From the NCBI RefSeq assembly GCF_008312835.1, contig NZ_VSKS01000001.1, positions 248,001 to 312,000 on the forward strand: 64,000 nt of DNA, written 5' to 3'. This document shows positions 26,261-34,804 of the stretch, one piece after another. Every line of letters begins with the position of its first letter. The stretch's first letter is position 1. The position numbers were made by a program, and so were the translations under genes. Origin of the DNA: Streptomyces marokkonensis (GTDB taxonomy: Bacteria > Actinomycetota > Actinomycetes > Streptomycetales > Streptomycetaceae). The notes beneath the pieces were generated by a model. It made no database searches, was not told the origin of the DNA, and worked only from the letters and a program-made list of their open reading frames with translations.

Positions 26261-27718
26261 ATGGGATCCACTTCCGCCGAGAACAACGGCACCGGCGACA
26301 ACGGCACGACCGGCGTGGGACGCCGCGCACTGATCAAGCGGTCCGCCGCGCTCGGCCTGATTTCCGTACCCACGATGAGCTTCCTCTCCGCGTGCGCCAG
26401 TGGCGGCGGGGACGACGATTCCGGCGAAAATGAGGGCAAGACGTCCGAATCCAACCCGTTCGGCGTCAAGGAAGGCAGCAAACTCGACGTCGTCATCTTC
26501 AAGGGCGGCTACGGCGACGCCTACGCCAAGGCCTGGGAAGCCGACTTCAAGAAGAAGTGGGGAGTCTCCTCCGTCCACACCGGCACCCAGGAGATCACGG
26601 GCAAGCTCCAGCCCCGGTTCAACGCCGGGAACCCGCCGGACATCGTCGACGACTCCGGCGCCCAGCAGATCCCGATCGACGTGCTCGCCAAGAACGGCCA
26701 GCTCCTCGACCTCGCCGAAGTGCTGGACGCCCCGTCGGCCGACGACCCGGACACGAAGGTCCGCGACACCCTCATCCCCGGCACGCTCGACGCGGGCATG
26801 CAGGAGGGCAAGGTCGTCGCCCTCAACTACATCTACACGGTGTGGGGTCTGTGGTACTCCGGCAAGCTCTTCGAGGAGAAGGGCTGGGAGGCGCCCAAGA
26901 CCTGGGACGACTTCCTCGCCATCTGCAAGGACGCCAAGGCGGACGGCATCGGCGGCCTGGCCCACCAGGGCAAGTACCCGTACTACATCAACGTCGCCAT
27001 CATGGACCTGATCGCCAAGAAGGGCGGTCTGGACGCCATGAAGGCGATCGACAACCTCGACCCCAAGGCGTTCGTCGGCTCCGACGCCGCCACGGAGGCC
27101 ATCGAGGCCGTCTACGAGGTCGTCGAGAAGGGCTACCTGATGCCCGGTACGAACGGCCTGACCCACACCGAGTCGCAGACCCGCTGGAACCAGTACAAGG
27201 CCGCGTTCATCACCAGCGGCTCCTGGATCGAGAACGAGCAGCTCAAGACGACACCGGCGGACTTCGACATGAAGTTCCTGCCGATGCCGCTGCTGCCGGA
27301 CAGCGCCCTGCCGTTCGAGGCGATCCGGGCCGGCTCGGGCGAGCCGTTCATCATCCCGTCCAAGGCCAAGAACCTCCCCGCGGCCAAGGAGTTCATGCGG
27401 ATGATGCTCTCCAAGAAGTGGTCGACGATCTTCGCCAAGGAGGCGAACTCGCTGACCATCCTCAAGGACGGCGTCGACCCGAGCGTCCAGCTGCGCCCGG
27501 GCACCCAGTCCACCGTCGAAGCCTCCAAGGCGGCCGGCGACAACACCTTCCGCTTCCTGTACACCGAGTGGTACAGCGAGATGGGCACCGCCATCGAGAA
27601 CGCCTCCAACGAGCTGATGGCCAAGCGCATCCAGCCCAAGGAATGGCTCAAGCGGGCCCAGGCCGCGGTCGACAAACAGGCCAAGGACCCGGCGTCGAAG
27701 AAGAACCGCCGCGACTGA
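26261..27718 (+). CDS. ngcE: Amino-sugar ABC transporter substrate-binding lipoprotein
   Basis: 485 residues. A twin-arginine signal (GRRALIKRSAALGL) runs into a lipobox LSAC at about residue 48, so the protein is exported folded and lipid-anchored. The rest is a cluster-B/CUT1 extracellular solute-binding protein (FKGGYGDAYAKAWEADF opening). ATG 26261 is used; a TTG two codons earlier is possible. It is followed by two permease genes and no ATPase. Gene order (ngcEFG-rok7B7-xylFGH) matches S. coelicolor SCO6005-SCO6011, where this protein binds N,N'-diacetylchitobiose/GlcNAc (recall). A dre in the promoter fits induction by chitin breakdown products. Confidence 0.9.
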   Translation: MGSTSAENNGTGDNGTTGVGRRALIKRSAALGLISVPTMSFLSACASGGGDDDSGENEGKTSESNPFGVKEGSKLDVVIFKGGYGDAYAKAWEADFKKKWGVSSVHTGTQEITGKLQPRFNAGNPPDIVDDSGAQQIPIDVLAKNGQLLDLAEVLDAPSADDPDTKVRDTLIPGTLDAGMQEGKVVALNYIYTVWGLWYSGKLFEEKGWEAPKTWDDFLAICKDAKADGIGGLAHQGKYPYYINVAIMDLIAKKGGLDAMKAIDNLDPKAFVGSDAATEAIEAVYEVVEKGYLMPGTNGLTHTESQTRWNQYKAAFITSGSWIENEQLKTTPADFDMKFLPMPLLPDSALPFEAIRAGSGEPFIIPSKAKNLPAAKEFMRMMLSKKWSTIFAKEANSLTILKDGVDPSVQLRPGTQSTVEASKAAGDNTFRFLYTEWYSEMGTAIENASNELMAKRIQPKEWLKRAQAAVDKQAKDPASKKNRRD

Positions 27719-27793
27719 TCTCGCTCGACCGACCGGATTCCGGGCCGGGACGACTCCCGGCCCGGAACGGCCACACCCAGGGGCAGGAACGCC

Positions 27794-28723
27794 ATGCGCA
27801 AAGGGCAGCACCGGTTCGTCGCGGGATTTCTCCTCTTTCCCGTGGCGCTCTACCTGATCTTCGTGATCTGGCCGTACATCCAGACCTTCGGTTATTCACT
27901 GACCGACTGGAAGGGGCAGTCGCAGACCTTCGACTTCGTCGGCCTGGACAACTACACGGCGTTGTTCGAGGATGACATCTTCATGGGTGCCATCTGGCAC
28001 AACATCCTGTTCCTGGTGTTCATCCCGGTGATCACCATTCTGCTCGCGCTGTTCTTCGCCTTCATGCTGAACGCGGGCGGACGCGGACGTTCCGGCGGTG
28101 TCGCGGGCGTCGCCGGATCGAAGTACTACCGGGTCATCTATTTCTTCCCGCAGGTGCTGTCGCTGGCCATCCTGGCCGTGCTCTTCGGAGCGGTCTACCG
28201 CAGCGACGGCGGCGGCATGCTGAACGGCGCTTTGATCAAACTGGGCCTGGTCGACCGCGACAGTCCCGTGGAATGGCTCAACGAGCCGAACTTCGTGCTG
28301 TGGGCACTCATCGCGGTGGTCGTCTGGCACGGCGTCGGTTTCTACCTGGTGCTCTTCTCCGCCGCCATGCAGTCCATTCCGCGCGACATCTACGAGGCCG
28401 CGCTCATCGACGGGGCGAGCCGGACCCAGTCCTTCTTCCGCATCACCCTGCCGCTGCTGTGGGACTCCGTGCAGACCGCCTGGGTCTATCTCGGCATCGC
28501 CGCGATGGACATGTTCATCCTGGTCTCCACCATGACCGCCGGGGACTACGGCGGCGGCCCCGACCACCACAGCGAGGTCATGTCGACCGTGATGATGCGG
28601 AATTTCCTGCTGTACGGCCGGAGCGGCTACGCCTGCGCCATGGGCGTGGTCATGCTGCTCCTCACCCTGATCGTGTCCGTGGTCATGCTGCGCGCCACCC
28701 GTCGCGAGCGCATCGAGTTCTGA
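27794..28723 (+). CDS. ngcF: Amino-sugar ABC transporter permease (inner membrane component 1)
   Basis: 309 residues with six membrane segments. The cytoplasmic EAA loop is present (DIYEAALIDGASRTQSFFRI), where the shared ATPase docks. It is the CUT1 MalF-like partner, starting with FLLFPVALYLIFVIWPYIQT. It begins 75 bp after ngcE and ends 15 bp before ngcG. No ATPase gene is nearby; in Streptomyces such importers use the multitask ATPase MsiK. Confidence 0.9.
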   Translation: MRKGQHRFVAGFLLFPVALYLIFVIWPYIQTFGYSLTDWKGQSQTFDFVGLDNYTALFEDDIFMGAIWHNILFLVFIPVITILLALFFAFMLNAGGRGRSGGVAGVAGSKYYRVIYFFPQVLSLAILAVLFGAVYRSDGGGMLNGALIKLGLVDRDSPVEWLNEPNFVLWALIAVVVWHGVGFYLVLFSAAMQSIPRDIYEAALIDGASRTQSFFRITLPLLWDSVQTAWVYLGIAAMDMFILVSTMTAGDYGGGPDHHSEVMSTVMMRNFLLYGRSGYACAMGVVMLLLTLIVSVVMLRATRRERIEF

Positions 28724-28738
28724 GGCGGAGTAACGACG

Positions 28739-29674
28739 ATGAGCGCACCCCTCAAGGAAACCGCCCCCGCCGGGGGCTCCACCACGCCCCCGCCGCCGGT
28801 GGGCAAGGGCACCGTCCGCCCCGGCGGCCGGCGCGGCGAAGGCGTGGTCCTGAACGTCTTCTCGCACGGCTTCCTCGCCCTGTGGGCGGTGCTGATCGTG
28901 CTGCCGCTGCTGTGGCTGGTGCTCAGCTCCTTCAGGACGGACGCCCAGATCGGCGCCTCGGCCTTCGGCCGGCCGCAGAACTGGGACCTGGGCGTCTTCT
29001 CCCGCGCCTGGGAGAAGGGCATCGGCGACTACTTCACCAGCACCGTCATCGTGCTCGTGATCTCGGTGCCGCTGACGATGCTGCTGGGCTCGATGGCGGC
29101 CTACGTACTGGCCCGGTACGAGTTCCGGGGCAACCGCCTGCTGTACTACTTCTTCGTCGCGGGCGCGATGTTCCCCGTGTTCCTGGCCCTGGTCCCGCTG
29201 TTCTTCATGGTCAAACGGCTGGACATGCTGAACACCTACCACGGCCTGGCCCTGGTGTACGTCGCCTACTCGCTGCCGTTCACGGTGTTCTTCATGCACG
29301 CCTTCTTCCGGACCCTGCCCACGGCGGTCTTCGAGGCGGCGATCCTGGACGGCGCCTCGCACACCCGGACCTTCTTCCAGGTGATGATGCCGATGGCCAA
29401 GCCCGGTCTGCTGAGCGTCGGCATCTTCAACACGCTGGGCCAGTGGAACCAGTACATCCTGCCGACGGTGCTGATGCAGCCGCAGAGCGGTGACGATCCG
29501 GAACGCTACGTGCTGACCCAGGGGCTCATCCAGCTCCAGCAGCAGCAGGGGTACGCCTCGGACCTTCCCGTGCTCTTCGCCGGTGTGACGATCGCGATGG
29601 TGCCCATGCTGGTGGTCTACCTGTCCTTCCAGCGGCAGGTGCAGGCGGGTCTCACCTCCGCCACCTTGAAGTGA
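28739..29674 (+). CDS. ngcG: Amino-sugar ABC transporter permease (inner membrane component 2)
   Basis: 311 residues. A Pro-rich cytoplasmic leader of about 40 residues precedes six membrane segments of MalG type. The EAA loop reads FEAAILDGASHTRTFFQV. It completes the CUT1 pair with ngcF and ends the operon; a terminator follows 15 bp after its stop. Confidence 0.9.
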   Translation: MSAPLKETAPAGGSTTPPPPVGKGTVRPGGRRGEGVVLNVFSHGFLALWAVLIVLPLLWLVLSSFRTDAQIGASAFGRPQNWDLGVFSRAWEKGIGDYFTSTVIVLVISVPLTMLLGSMAAYVLARYEFRGNRLLYYFFVAGAMFPVFLALVPLFFMVKRLDMLNTYHGLALVYVAYSLPFTVFFMHAFFRTLPTAVFEAAILDGASHTRTFFQVMMPMAKPGLLSVGIFNTLGQWNQYILPTVLMQPQSGDDPERYVLTQGLIQLQQQQGYASDLPVLFAGVTIAMVPMLVVYLSFQRQVQAGLTSATLK

Positions 29675-29689
29675 CGCTCCGGAACCCCT

Positions 29690-29733
29690 CGCACACACGC
29701 CGCTCCCGTCCCTGGGAGCGGCGTTCGTGTGTG
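29690..29733 (+). terminator. Terminator of ngcEFG
   Basis: Core GCCGCTCCC (29699-29707) pairs with GGGAGCGGC (29714-29722). The stem is extended outward by CACACA against TGTGTG with a small bulge. Confidence 0.75.
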
Positions 29734-29755
29734 TGTCCATGCACCCGGAAACGGT

Positions 29756-29768
29756 TCAACCTCTTGAC
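29756..29768. promoter_or_regulatory. Possible Rok7B7 site upstream of its own gene
   Basis: TCAACCTCTTGAC agrees with the remembered Rok7B7 motif TTKAMKHSTTSAV at 10 of 13 positions and shares TCTTGAC with the perfect match before xylF. The embedded TTGACG could also be a -35 box. Confidence 0.4.
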
Positions 29769-29854
29769 GGGAGGCAACCCGAACGGCTCAGCTTAGAGTT
29801 CACTAGTTGGACATAGGGGCCTCACCGAAGCGGCCCCGCGCGCAGGAGGTCGTC

Positions 29855-31066
29855 GTGGAGACTCCGGGGTCGCAGTCGTCGCTGCACCGAGCCAACCTGG
29901 AGCGGGTCGTCCGAGCAGTACGCCTCGCGGGTTCCCTCACCCAGGCCGAGATCGCGAGGACGACCGGCCTGTCCGCGGCCACGGTCTCCAACATCGTCCG
30001 GGAACTGAAGGACAGCGGAACGGTCGAGGTCACGCCCACCTCGTCGGGCGGACGCCGGGCCCGCAGCGTCTCGCTGAGCGGTGACGCCGGCATCGTCATA
30101 GGGGTCGATTTCGGGCACACCCATCTGCGGGTCGCGGTCGGCAACCTCGCCCACCAGGTGCTCGCGGAGGAGTCCGAGCCGCTGGACGTGGACGCCTCCT
30201 CGACACAGGGCTTCGACCGGGCGGAACAGCTGGTCAGCCGGCTGATCGAGGCGACCGGGGTGGACCGCGCCAAGATCGCCGGCGTGGGTCTGGGCGTGCC
30301 CGGTCCGATCGACGTGGAGTCCGGCACCCTGGGCTCGACCGCGATCCTGCCCGGCTGGACCGGCACCAGGCCCGCCGAGGAGCTGCGGGGGCGGCTCGGC
30401 GTGCCGGTGCACGTGGACAACGACGCCAACCTGGGCGCCCTCGGCGAGATGGTCTGGGGCAGCGGCCGGGGCGTGCGCGACCTGGCCTACATCAAGGTCG
30501 CCAGCGGTGTCGGCGCGGGTCTGGTGATCAGCGGCAAGATCTATCGCGGCCCGGGCGGCACCGCAGGCGAAATCGGACATATTACACTCGATGAATCCGG
30601 CCCCGTGTGCCGCTGCGGCAACCGCGGCTGCCTGGAGACCTTCACGGCCGCGCGCTATGTGCTCCCGCTGCTCCAGCCCAGTCACGGCACCGATCTGACG
30701 ATGGAGGGCGTCGTCAGGCTGGCGCGGGACGGTGACCCGGGCTGCCGTCGGGTGATCGCCGACGTCGGCCGCCACATCGGCAGTGGAGTCGCCAATCTCT
30801 GCAACCTGCTGAACCCGAGCCGGGTGGTTCTCGGCGGTGATCTCGCCGAGGCCGGCGAGCTGGTGCTCGGGCCGATCCGGGAGTCCGTCGGCCGCTATGC
30901 GATCCCCAGCGCGGCGCGTCAACTGTCCGTTCTTCCGGGGGCACTTGGGGGTCGTGCCGAGGTGCTCGGAGCGCTCGCTCTCGCACTGAGCGAAATGGGC
31001 GATTCGACCCTTCTGGACGGCACCGCGACGGGGTCGCTCGCCGTGGCCGGCCCTGCCTTCACTTAG
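29855..31066 (+). CDS. rok7B7: ROK-family transcriptional regulator
   Basis: 403 residues from GTG 29855, selected by CAGGAGG five bases upstream; the frame stays open 48 bp earlier. An N-terminal winged helix (SLTQAEIARTTGLSAATVSNIVREL) precedes an actin-like ROK domain. The ATP/phosphate motif is VIGVDFGHTHLRVAV, and the zinc-binding signature is CRCGNRGCLE. In S. coelicolor the gene between ngcEFG and xylFGH is rok7B7 (SCO6008), a regulator of xylose uptake, carbon catabolite repression and antibiotic production (recall). Its position and the motif matches before xylF support local control of xylFGH. Confidence 0.92.
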   Translation: METPGSQSSLHRANLERVVRAVRLAGSLTQAEIARTTGLSAATVSNIVRELKDSGTVEVTPTSSGGRRARSVSLSGDAGIVIGVDFGHTHLRVAVGNLAHQVLAEESEPLDVDASSTQGFDRAEQLVSRLIEATGVDRAKIAGVGLGVPGPIDVESGTLGSTAILPGWTGTRPAEELRGRLGVPVHVDNDANLGALGEMVWGSGRGVRDLAYIKVASGVGAGLVISGKIYRGPGGTAGEIGHITLDESGPVCRCGNRGCLETFTAARYVLPLLQPSHGTDLTMEGVVRLARDGDPGCRRVIADVGRHIGSGVANLCNLLNPSRVVLGGDLAEAGELVLGPIRESVGRYAIPSAARQLSVLPGALGGRAEVLGALALALSEMGDSTLLDGTATGSLAVAGPAFT

Positions 31067-31072
31067 AGAACG

Positions 31073-31090
31073 GATGGCACCGTTGCCATC
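31073..31090. terminator. Short hairpin after rok7B7
   Basis: GATGGCA (31073-31079) pairs with TGCCATC (31084-31090), 6 bp past the stop. Flanking AACG/CGTT extend it with a bulge. It is either a weak terminator or an operator in the xylF promoter region. Confidence 0.45.
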
Positions 31091-31100
31091 TCGTTAAGGA

Positions 31101-31113
31101 TTTACTTCTTGAC
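31101..31113. promoter_or_regulatory. Rok7B7 motif match upstream of xylF
   Basis: TTTACTTCTTGAC fits every position of the consensus TTKAMKHSTTSAV that I remember for Rok7B7. It lies 74 bp before the xylF start and overlaps a TTGACG that could serve as the -35 box, a typical repressor position. Confidence 0.6.
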
Positions 31114-31186
31114 GTCGCACGTGCGGCCGAGTTGACTTCCAGCCACCTCGGCCGCAACGACGCGGCCTCGTCAGGGAGGTTTCTGA

Positions 31187-32299
31187 ATGAACACGCGTAT
31201 GCGTCGTGCTGCTATCGCCATTGCCGCGGGTGCCATGGCCGTCTCGCTCGCTGCCTGTGGCAGCGCCGAGGAGGCGGGCGACAAGAAGGACAACGGCGGC
31301 TCCGCCGCCAAGGGCGATGACATCAAGGTCGGCCTGCTCCTGCCGGAGAACCAGACCGCGCGGTACGAGAAGTTCGACAAGCCCTTGATCGAGAAGAAGG
31401 TCAAGGAGCTCACGAACAACAAGGGCGAGGTCGTCTACGCCAACGCCAAGCAGGACGCCAGCCTGCAGAACCAGCAGGTCGACACGATGGTGACCAACAA
31501 GGTCGACGTGCTGATCGTGGACGCGGTGGACTCCAAGGCCATCGCCGGCTCGGTGAAGAAGGCCAAGGACGCCGGCATCCCGGTCGTGGCCTACGACCGC
31601 CTCGCCGAGGGCCCGATCGACGCCTACACCTCGTTCGACAACGTGACCGTCGGCAAGACCCAGGGCGAGGCCCTCCTCGAGGCTCTGGGCGACAAGGCCA
31701 AGGACGGCCAGATCGTCATGATGAACGGGTCCTCCACCGACCCGAACGCCGCCATGTTCAAGCAGGGCGCGCACTCCGTCCTCGACGGCAAGGTGAAGGT
31801 CGGCCGCGAGTACGACACCAAGGAGTGGAAGCCGGAGAACGCCAACGCCAACATGGAGGGCGCCATCTCCGCCCTCGGCAAGGACAAGATCGTCGGCGTC
31901 TACTCCGCCAACGACGGCATGGCGGGCGGCATCATCACCGCCCTGAAGGCCGCCGGCATCGACGACATCCCGGTCACCGGCCAGGACGCCGAGCTCGCGG
32001 GCGTGCAGCGCATCGTCACCGGTGAGCAGTACATGAGCGTCTACAAGCCCTACCCGCAGGAGGCGGACGTCGCCGCGGAGATGGCCGTCCTGCTCGCCCA
32101 GGGCAAGTCGCTCGACTCCATCGCCAAGGACAAGGTCGACAGCCCCACCACCAAGGCCGTCCCCTCCGTCCTCGTCCCGGTCGTGTCGCTGACCCAGAAG
32201 AACATCAACGACACCGTGATCAAGGACGGCATCTACACCGTCCAGGAGATCTGCACGGACAAGTACAAGGCCGCCTGCGACAAGATCGGCCTCAAGTAA
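31187..32299 (+). CDS. xylF: Xylose ABC transporter substrate-binding lipoprotein
   Basis: 370 residues from ATG 31187 (AGGGAGG upstream). Signal peptide with lipobox LAAC at residues 20-23 (Cys23), then a short Asp/Gly/Ser linker and a periplasmic-binding-protein type 1 (ribose/xylose) fold: IKVGLLLPENQTARYEKF, VDVLIVDAVDSKAIA, VVAYDRL, GVYSANDGMAGG. It leads xylFGH. Two hairpins lie in the 191-bp gap before xylG and could reduce downstream expression, so that binding protein exceeds transporter. Confidence 0.92.
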   Translation: MNTRMRRAAIAIAAGAMAVSLAACGSAEEAGDKKDNGGSAAKGDDIKVGLLLPENQTARYEKFDKPLIEKKVKELTNNKGEVVYANAKQDASLQNQQVDTMVTNKVDVLIVDAVDSKAIAGSVKKAKDAGIPVVAYDRLAEGPIDAYTSFDNVTVGKTQGEALLEALGDKAKDGQIVMMNGSSTDPNAAMFKQGAHSVLDGKVKVGREYDTKEWKPENANANMEGAISALGKDKIVGVYSANDGMAGGIITALKAAGIDDIPVTGQDAELAGVQRIVTGEQYMSVYKPYPQEADVAAEMAVLLAQGKSLDSIAKDKVDSPTTKAVPSVLVPVVSLTQKNINDTVIKDGIYTVQEICTDKYKAACDKIGLK

Positions 32300-32325
32300 G
32301 CAGTCCCCGAGTCCCGTGACACACG

Positions 32326-32423
32326 GGGGAGTCCGTGACCCGGACTCCCCGACGGGACCGACTGCCACGCGCTTCCGCCGGCGCCCCGCACACATCAGCC
32401 CCGCAAGCTACGCGGGGCGCCGG
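32326..32423 (+). terminator. Two consecutive hairpins between xylF and xylG (attenuator-like)
   Basis: First stem GGGGAGTCCG (32326-32335) with CGGACTCCCC (32341-32350). Second stem CCGGCGCCCCGC (32378-32389) with its complement (32412-32423) over a 22-nt loop. They lie inside the operon, where partial termination or mRNA protection would give unequal xylF and xylGH levels. Confidence 0.65.
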
Positions 32424-32490
32424 ACGGAACACCCCCCAAATACTTCTGCACAACCTCCCGCCGGGTCAGGCGGCGAAGGAGATGGTTCAC

Positions 32491-33273
32491 GTGTCCGCTA
32501 CGCCCGTGCTGGCGTTGCGCGGGGTCTCCAAGCGGTTCGGTGCCGTCCAGGCGCTCACCGACGTAGAGCTTGAGGTCCACGCCGGTGAGGTGGTCGCCCT
32601 GGTGGGCGACAACGGTGCCGGAAAGTCCACGCTGGTCAAGACGATCGCCGGCGTGCACCCCATCGATGAGGGCGTCATCGAGTGGGACGGCAGGGCCGTC
32701 CAGATCAACAGGCCGCACGACGCCCAGAACCTGGGCATCGCGACGGTCTACCAGGACCTCGCGCTGTGCGACAACATCGATGTCGTCGGCAACCTCTACC
32801 TGGGCCGGGAGCTGCGCAGGCGCGGCGTCCTGGACGAGGTCGAGATGGAGCGCCGCTCCCGCGAGCTCCTGGACACGCTCTCGATCCGCATCCCCAGCGT
32901 CCGGATCCCGATCGCCTCCCTCTCCGGCGGTCAGCGCCAGGTCGTGGCGATCGCCCGGTCCATGCTCGGCGAGCCCAAGCTGGTGATCCTCGACGAGCCC
33001 ACCGCCGCCCTCGGCGTCGAGCAGACCGCGCAGGTCCTCGACCTGGTCGAGCGGCTGCGCGAGCGCGGTCACGCGGTCATCCTCATCAGCCACAACATGG
33101 CCGATGTAAAGGCCGTGGCGGACAAGGTCGCCGTCCTGCGCCTCGGGCGCAACAACGGCGTCTTCGAGGTCAAGTCGACCTCGCAGGAAGAGATCATCTC
33201 CGCCATCACGGGCGCCACGGACAACGCCGTGACCCGTCGTGCGGCGCGCACCAATGGGGAGATCAAGAAGTGA
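32491..33273 (+). CDS. xylG: Xylose ABC transporter ATP-binding protein, single-domain
   Basis: 260 residues. GTG 32491 is chosen because GAAGGAG lies 9 bases upstream; the ATG at 32482 abuts that site directly. Walker A is GDNGAGKST, the signature LSGGQRQ, Walker B LVILDEPTAAL. Only one nucleotide-binding domain is present, whereas E. coli XylG/RbsA carries two in about 500 residues, so the active unit must be a homodimer. The stop overlaps the xylH start (GTGA). Confidence 0.92.
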   Translation: MSATPVLALRGVSKRFGAVQALTDVELEVHAGEVVALVGDNGAGKSTLVKTIAGVHPIDEGVIEWDGRAVQINRPHDAQNLGIATVYQDLALCDNIDVVGNLYLGRELRRRGVLDEVEMERRSRELLDTLSIRIPSVRIPIASLSGGQRQVVAIARSMLGEPKLVILDEPTAALGVEQTAQVLDLVERLRERGHAVILISHNMADVKAVADKVAVLRLGRNNGVFEVKSTSQEEIISAITGATDNAVTRRAARTNGEIKK

Positions 33274-34571
33274 GCACCGAAAAAGTGAGCACCGACAAGA
33301 CGTCCGCCGAGGCCCACACCGTGGAGAACCCCGAGGCGGCCGCCGCCGCGGTCACCGTGGTCGACCCCCGGCTGCTGGTCCGCGAACAGGGCTTCCTGGG
33401 CTACTGGAACGAGTTCAAGCGGAAGATGAAGGCCGGTGACCTCGGCTCCATCCCCGTCGTGGTCGGCCTGCTGATCATCTGGGCCATCTTCACCAGCCTG
33501 AACCCCAACTTCTTCACCGCCGGCAACTTCTCCGACATGTCCGTCGCGATGGTCGGCACGGGCATGATCGCCGTCGGTATCGTCTTCGTCCTGCTGCTCG
33601 GCGAGATCGACCTGTCGGTCGGCTCGGTCAGCGGTGTCGCGGGCGCCGCCTTCGCGGTCATGAGCGTCACCCACGGGATGAACGAGGTGCTGGCCCTGGT
33701 GCTGGCGATCCTCACCGGCACGGCGGCCGGCGCCATCCACGGCTTCATCTTCGCCCGCATCGGCGTCCCGGCCTTCGCCGTGACCCTGGCCGGCCTGCTG
33801 TTCTGGCAGGGCTTCATGCTGCAGATCCTCGGCAGCAACGGCACCATCAACCTCGACTCCGAGGGCATCGTCGTCAAGCTGACCAGCTACTACTTCTCGG
33901 ACGTGGCCGCCGCGTACGGACTGGCGATCGTCGCGACCGTGGGGTACTTCCTCCTGGCCTTCTTCGACAACCGCCGCCGCGAGGCCGCCGGGGTGCCGTC
34001 CCGGCCGCTGAACGAGATCATCGTGCGGACCGTGCTGCTCGCGATCCTGGCGTTCGTCGTCGCGATCGTCTTCAACCAGTACAAGGGCCTGCCGCTGGCC
34101 GTGGTGATCTTCCTCGCCTTCCTGGTCCTCACGGACTTCGTGCTGCGCCGCACCGCCTACGGCCGCAAGGTCTTCGCGCTCGGCGGCAGCGTCGAGGCGT
34201 CCCGCCGCGCCGGCATCAACGTGGAGATGGTCCGGATCTCGGTCTTCGCGATCGCCGGTACCTTCGCCGCGATCGGCGGTCTGTTCGTCGCCTCGAAGAT
34301 CGCCTCCGCGAACCAGGGCGCGGGCACCGGTGAGTTCCTGATGAACGTCATCGCCGCGGCCGTCATCGGCGGTACGTCGCTCTTCGGCGGCCGCGGCCGC
34401 ACGTGGGACGCGCTGCTCGGTGTGATGGTGATCATCTCGATCACGTACGGCCTGGCGCTGGAGGGTATCGCCTCGCCGGTGCAGTACATGATCACCGGTG
34501 GAGTGCTGCTGGCGACGGTCGTCATCGACGCGGTGACCCGCAAGACGCAGAAGACGGCGGGGCGCGCGTAG
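33270..34571 (+). CDS. xylH: Xylose ABC transporter permease
   Basis: 433 residues from GTG 33270, overlapping xylG by 4 bp. After a 60-residue cytoplasmic leader it has about ten to eleven membrane segments of the ribose/xylose (BPD_transp_2) type, including GEIDLSVGSVSGVAGAAFAV and GGTSLFGGRGRTWDALLG. The last codons and stop lie inside a 30-bp tandem duplication (34542-34601). Confidence 0.92.
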   Translation: MSTEKVSTDKTSAEAHTVENPEAAAAAVTVVDPRLLVREQGFLGYWNEFKRKMKAGDLGSIPVVVGLLIIWAIFTSLNPNFFTAGNFSDMSVAMVGTGMIAVGIVFVLLLGEIDLSVGSVSGVAGAAFAVMSVTHGMNEVLALVLAILTGTAAGAIHGFIFARIGVPAFAVTLAGLLFWQGFMLQILGSNGTINLDSEGIVVKLTSYYFSDVAAAYGLAIVATVGYFLLAFFDNRRREAAGVPSRPLNEIIVRTVLLAILAFVVAIVFNQYKGLPLAVVIFLAFLVLTDFVLRRTAYGRKVFALGGSVEASRRAGINVEMVRISVFAIAGTFAAIGGLFVASKIASANQGAGTGEFLMNVIAAAVIGGTSLFGGRGRTWDALLGVMVIISITYGLALEGIASPVQYMITGGVLLATVVIDAVTRKTQKTAGRA

Positions 34572-34601
34572 AAGACGCAGAAGACGGCGGGGCGCGCGTA
34601 G
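34542..34601. repeat. Exact 30-bp tandem duplication across the xylH stop codon
   Basis: 34542-34571 and 34572-34601 are identical. The unit encodes the C-terminal KTQKTAGRA and the stop TAG, so the second copy is untranslated. It looks like a recent replication-slippage event. Confidence 0.95.
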
Positions 34602-34640
34602 TCGCACATCGATACAGCCCCGCGCCCCTGAAGTACGTCG

Positions 34641-34675
34641 CTGTTGCCCGGTGCCTTCGTGGTGCCGGGCAACAG
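34641..34675 (+). terminator. Terminator of xylFGH
   Basis: CTGTTGCCCGG (34641-34651) with its complement CCGGGCAACAG (34665-34675) and a 13-nt loop, followed by TGCTTCGTTT. Confidence 0.75.
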
Positions 34676-34804
34676 TGCTTCGTTTGTGGGTACTGCTGAA
34701 CGGGTGACGTATGACGCACGGCCCGGAGTCCGTTCGGTGGAGCGGAACATTAGACTCGACCCGCCCGGCAACAGCTCGATCAGCTCTACTGCAAGGAGGC
34801 ACGG

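Noticed and set aside
26261-32299. TTA (bldA-dependent) leucine codons in the sugar-uptake genes
   Set aside because: The few TTA triplets I noticed were out of frame or intergenic. This was a spot check by eye, not an exhaustive scan.
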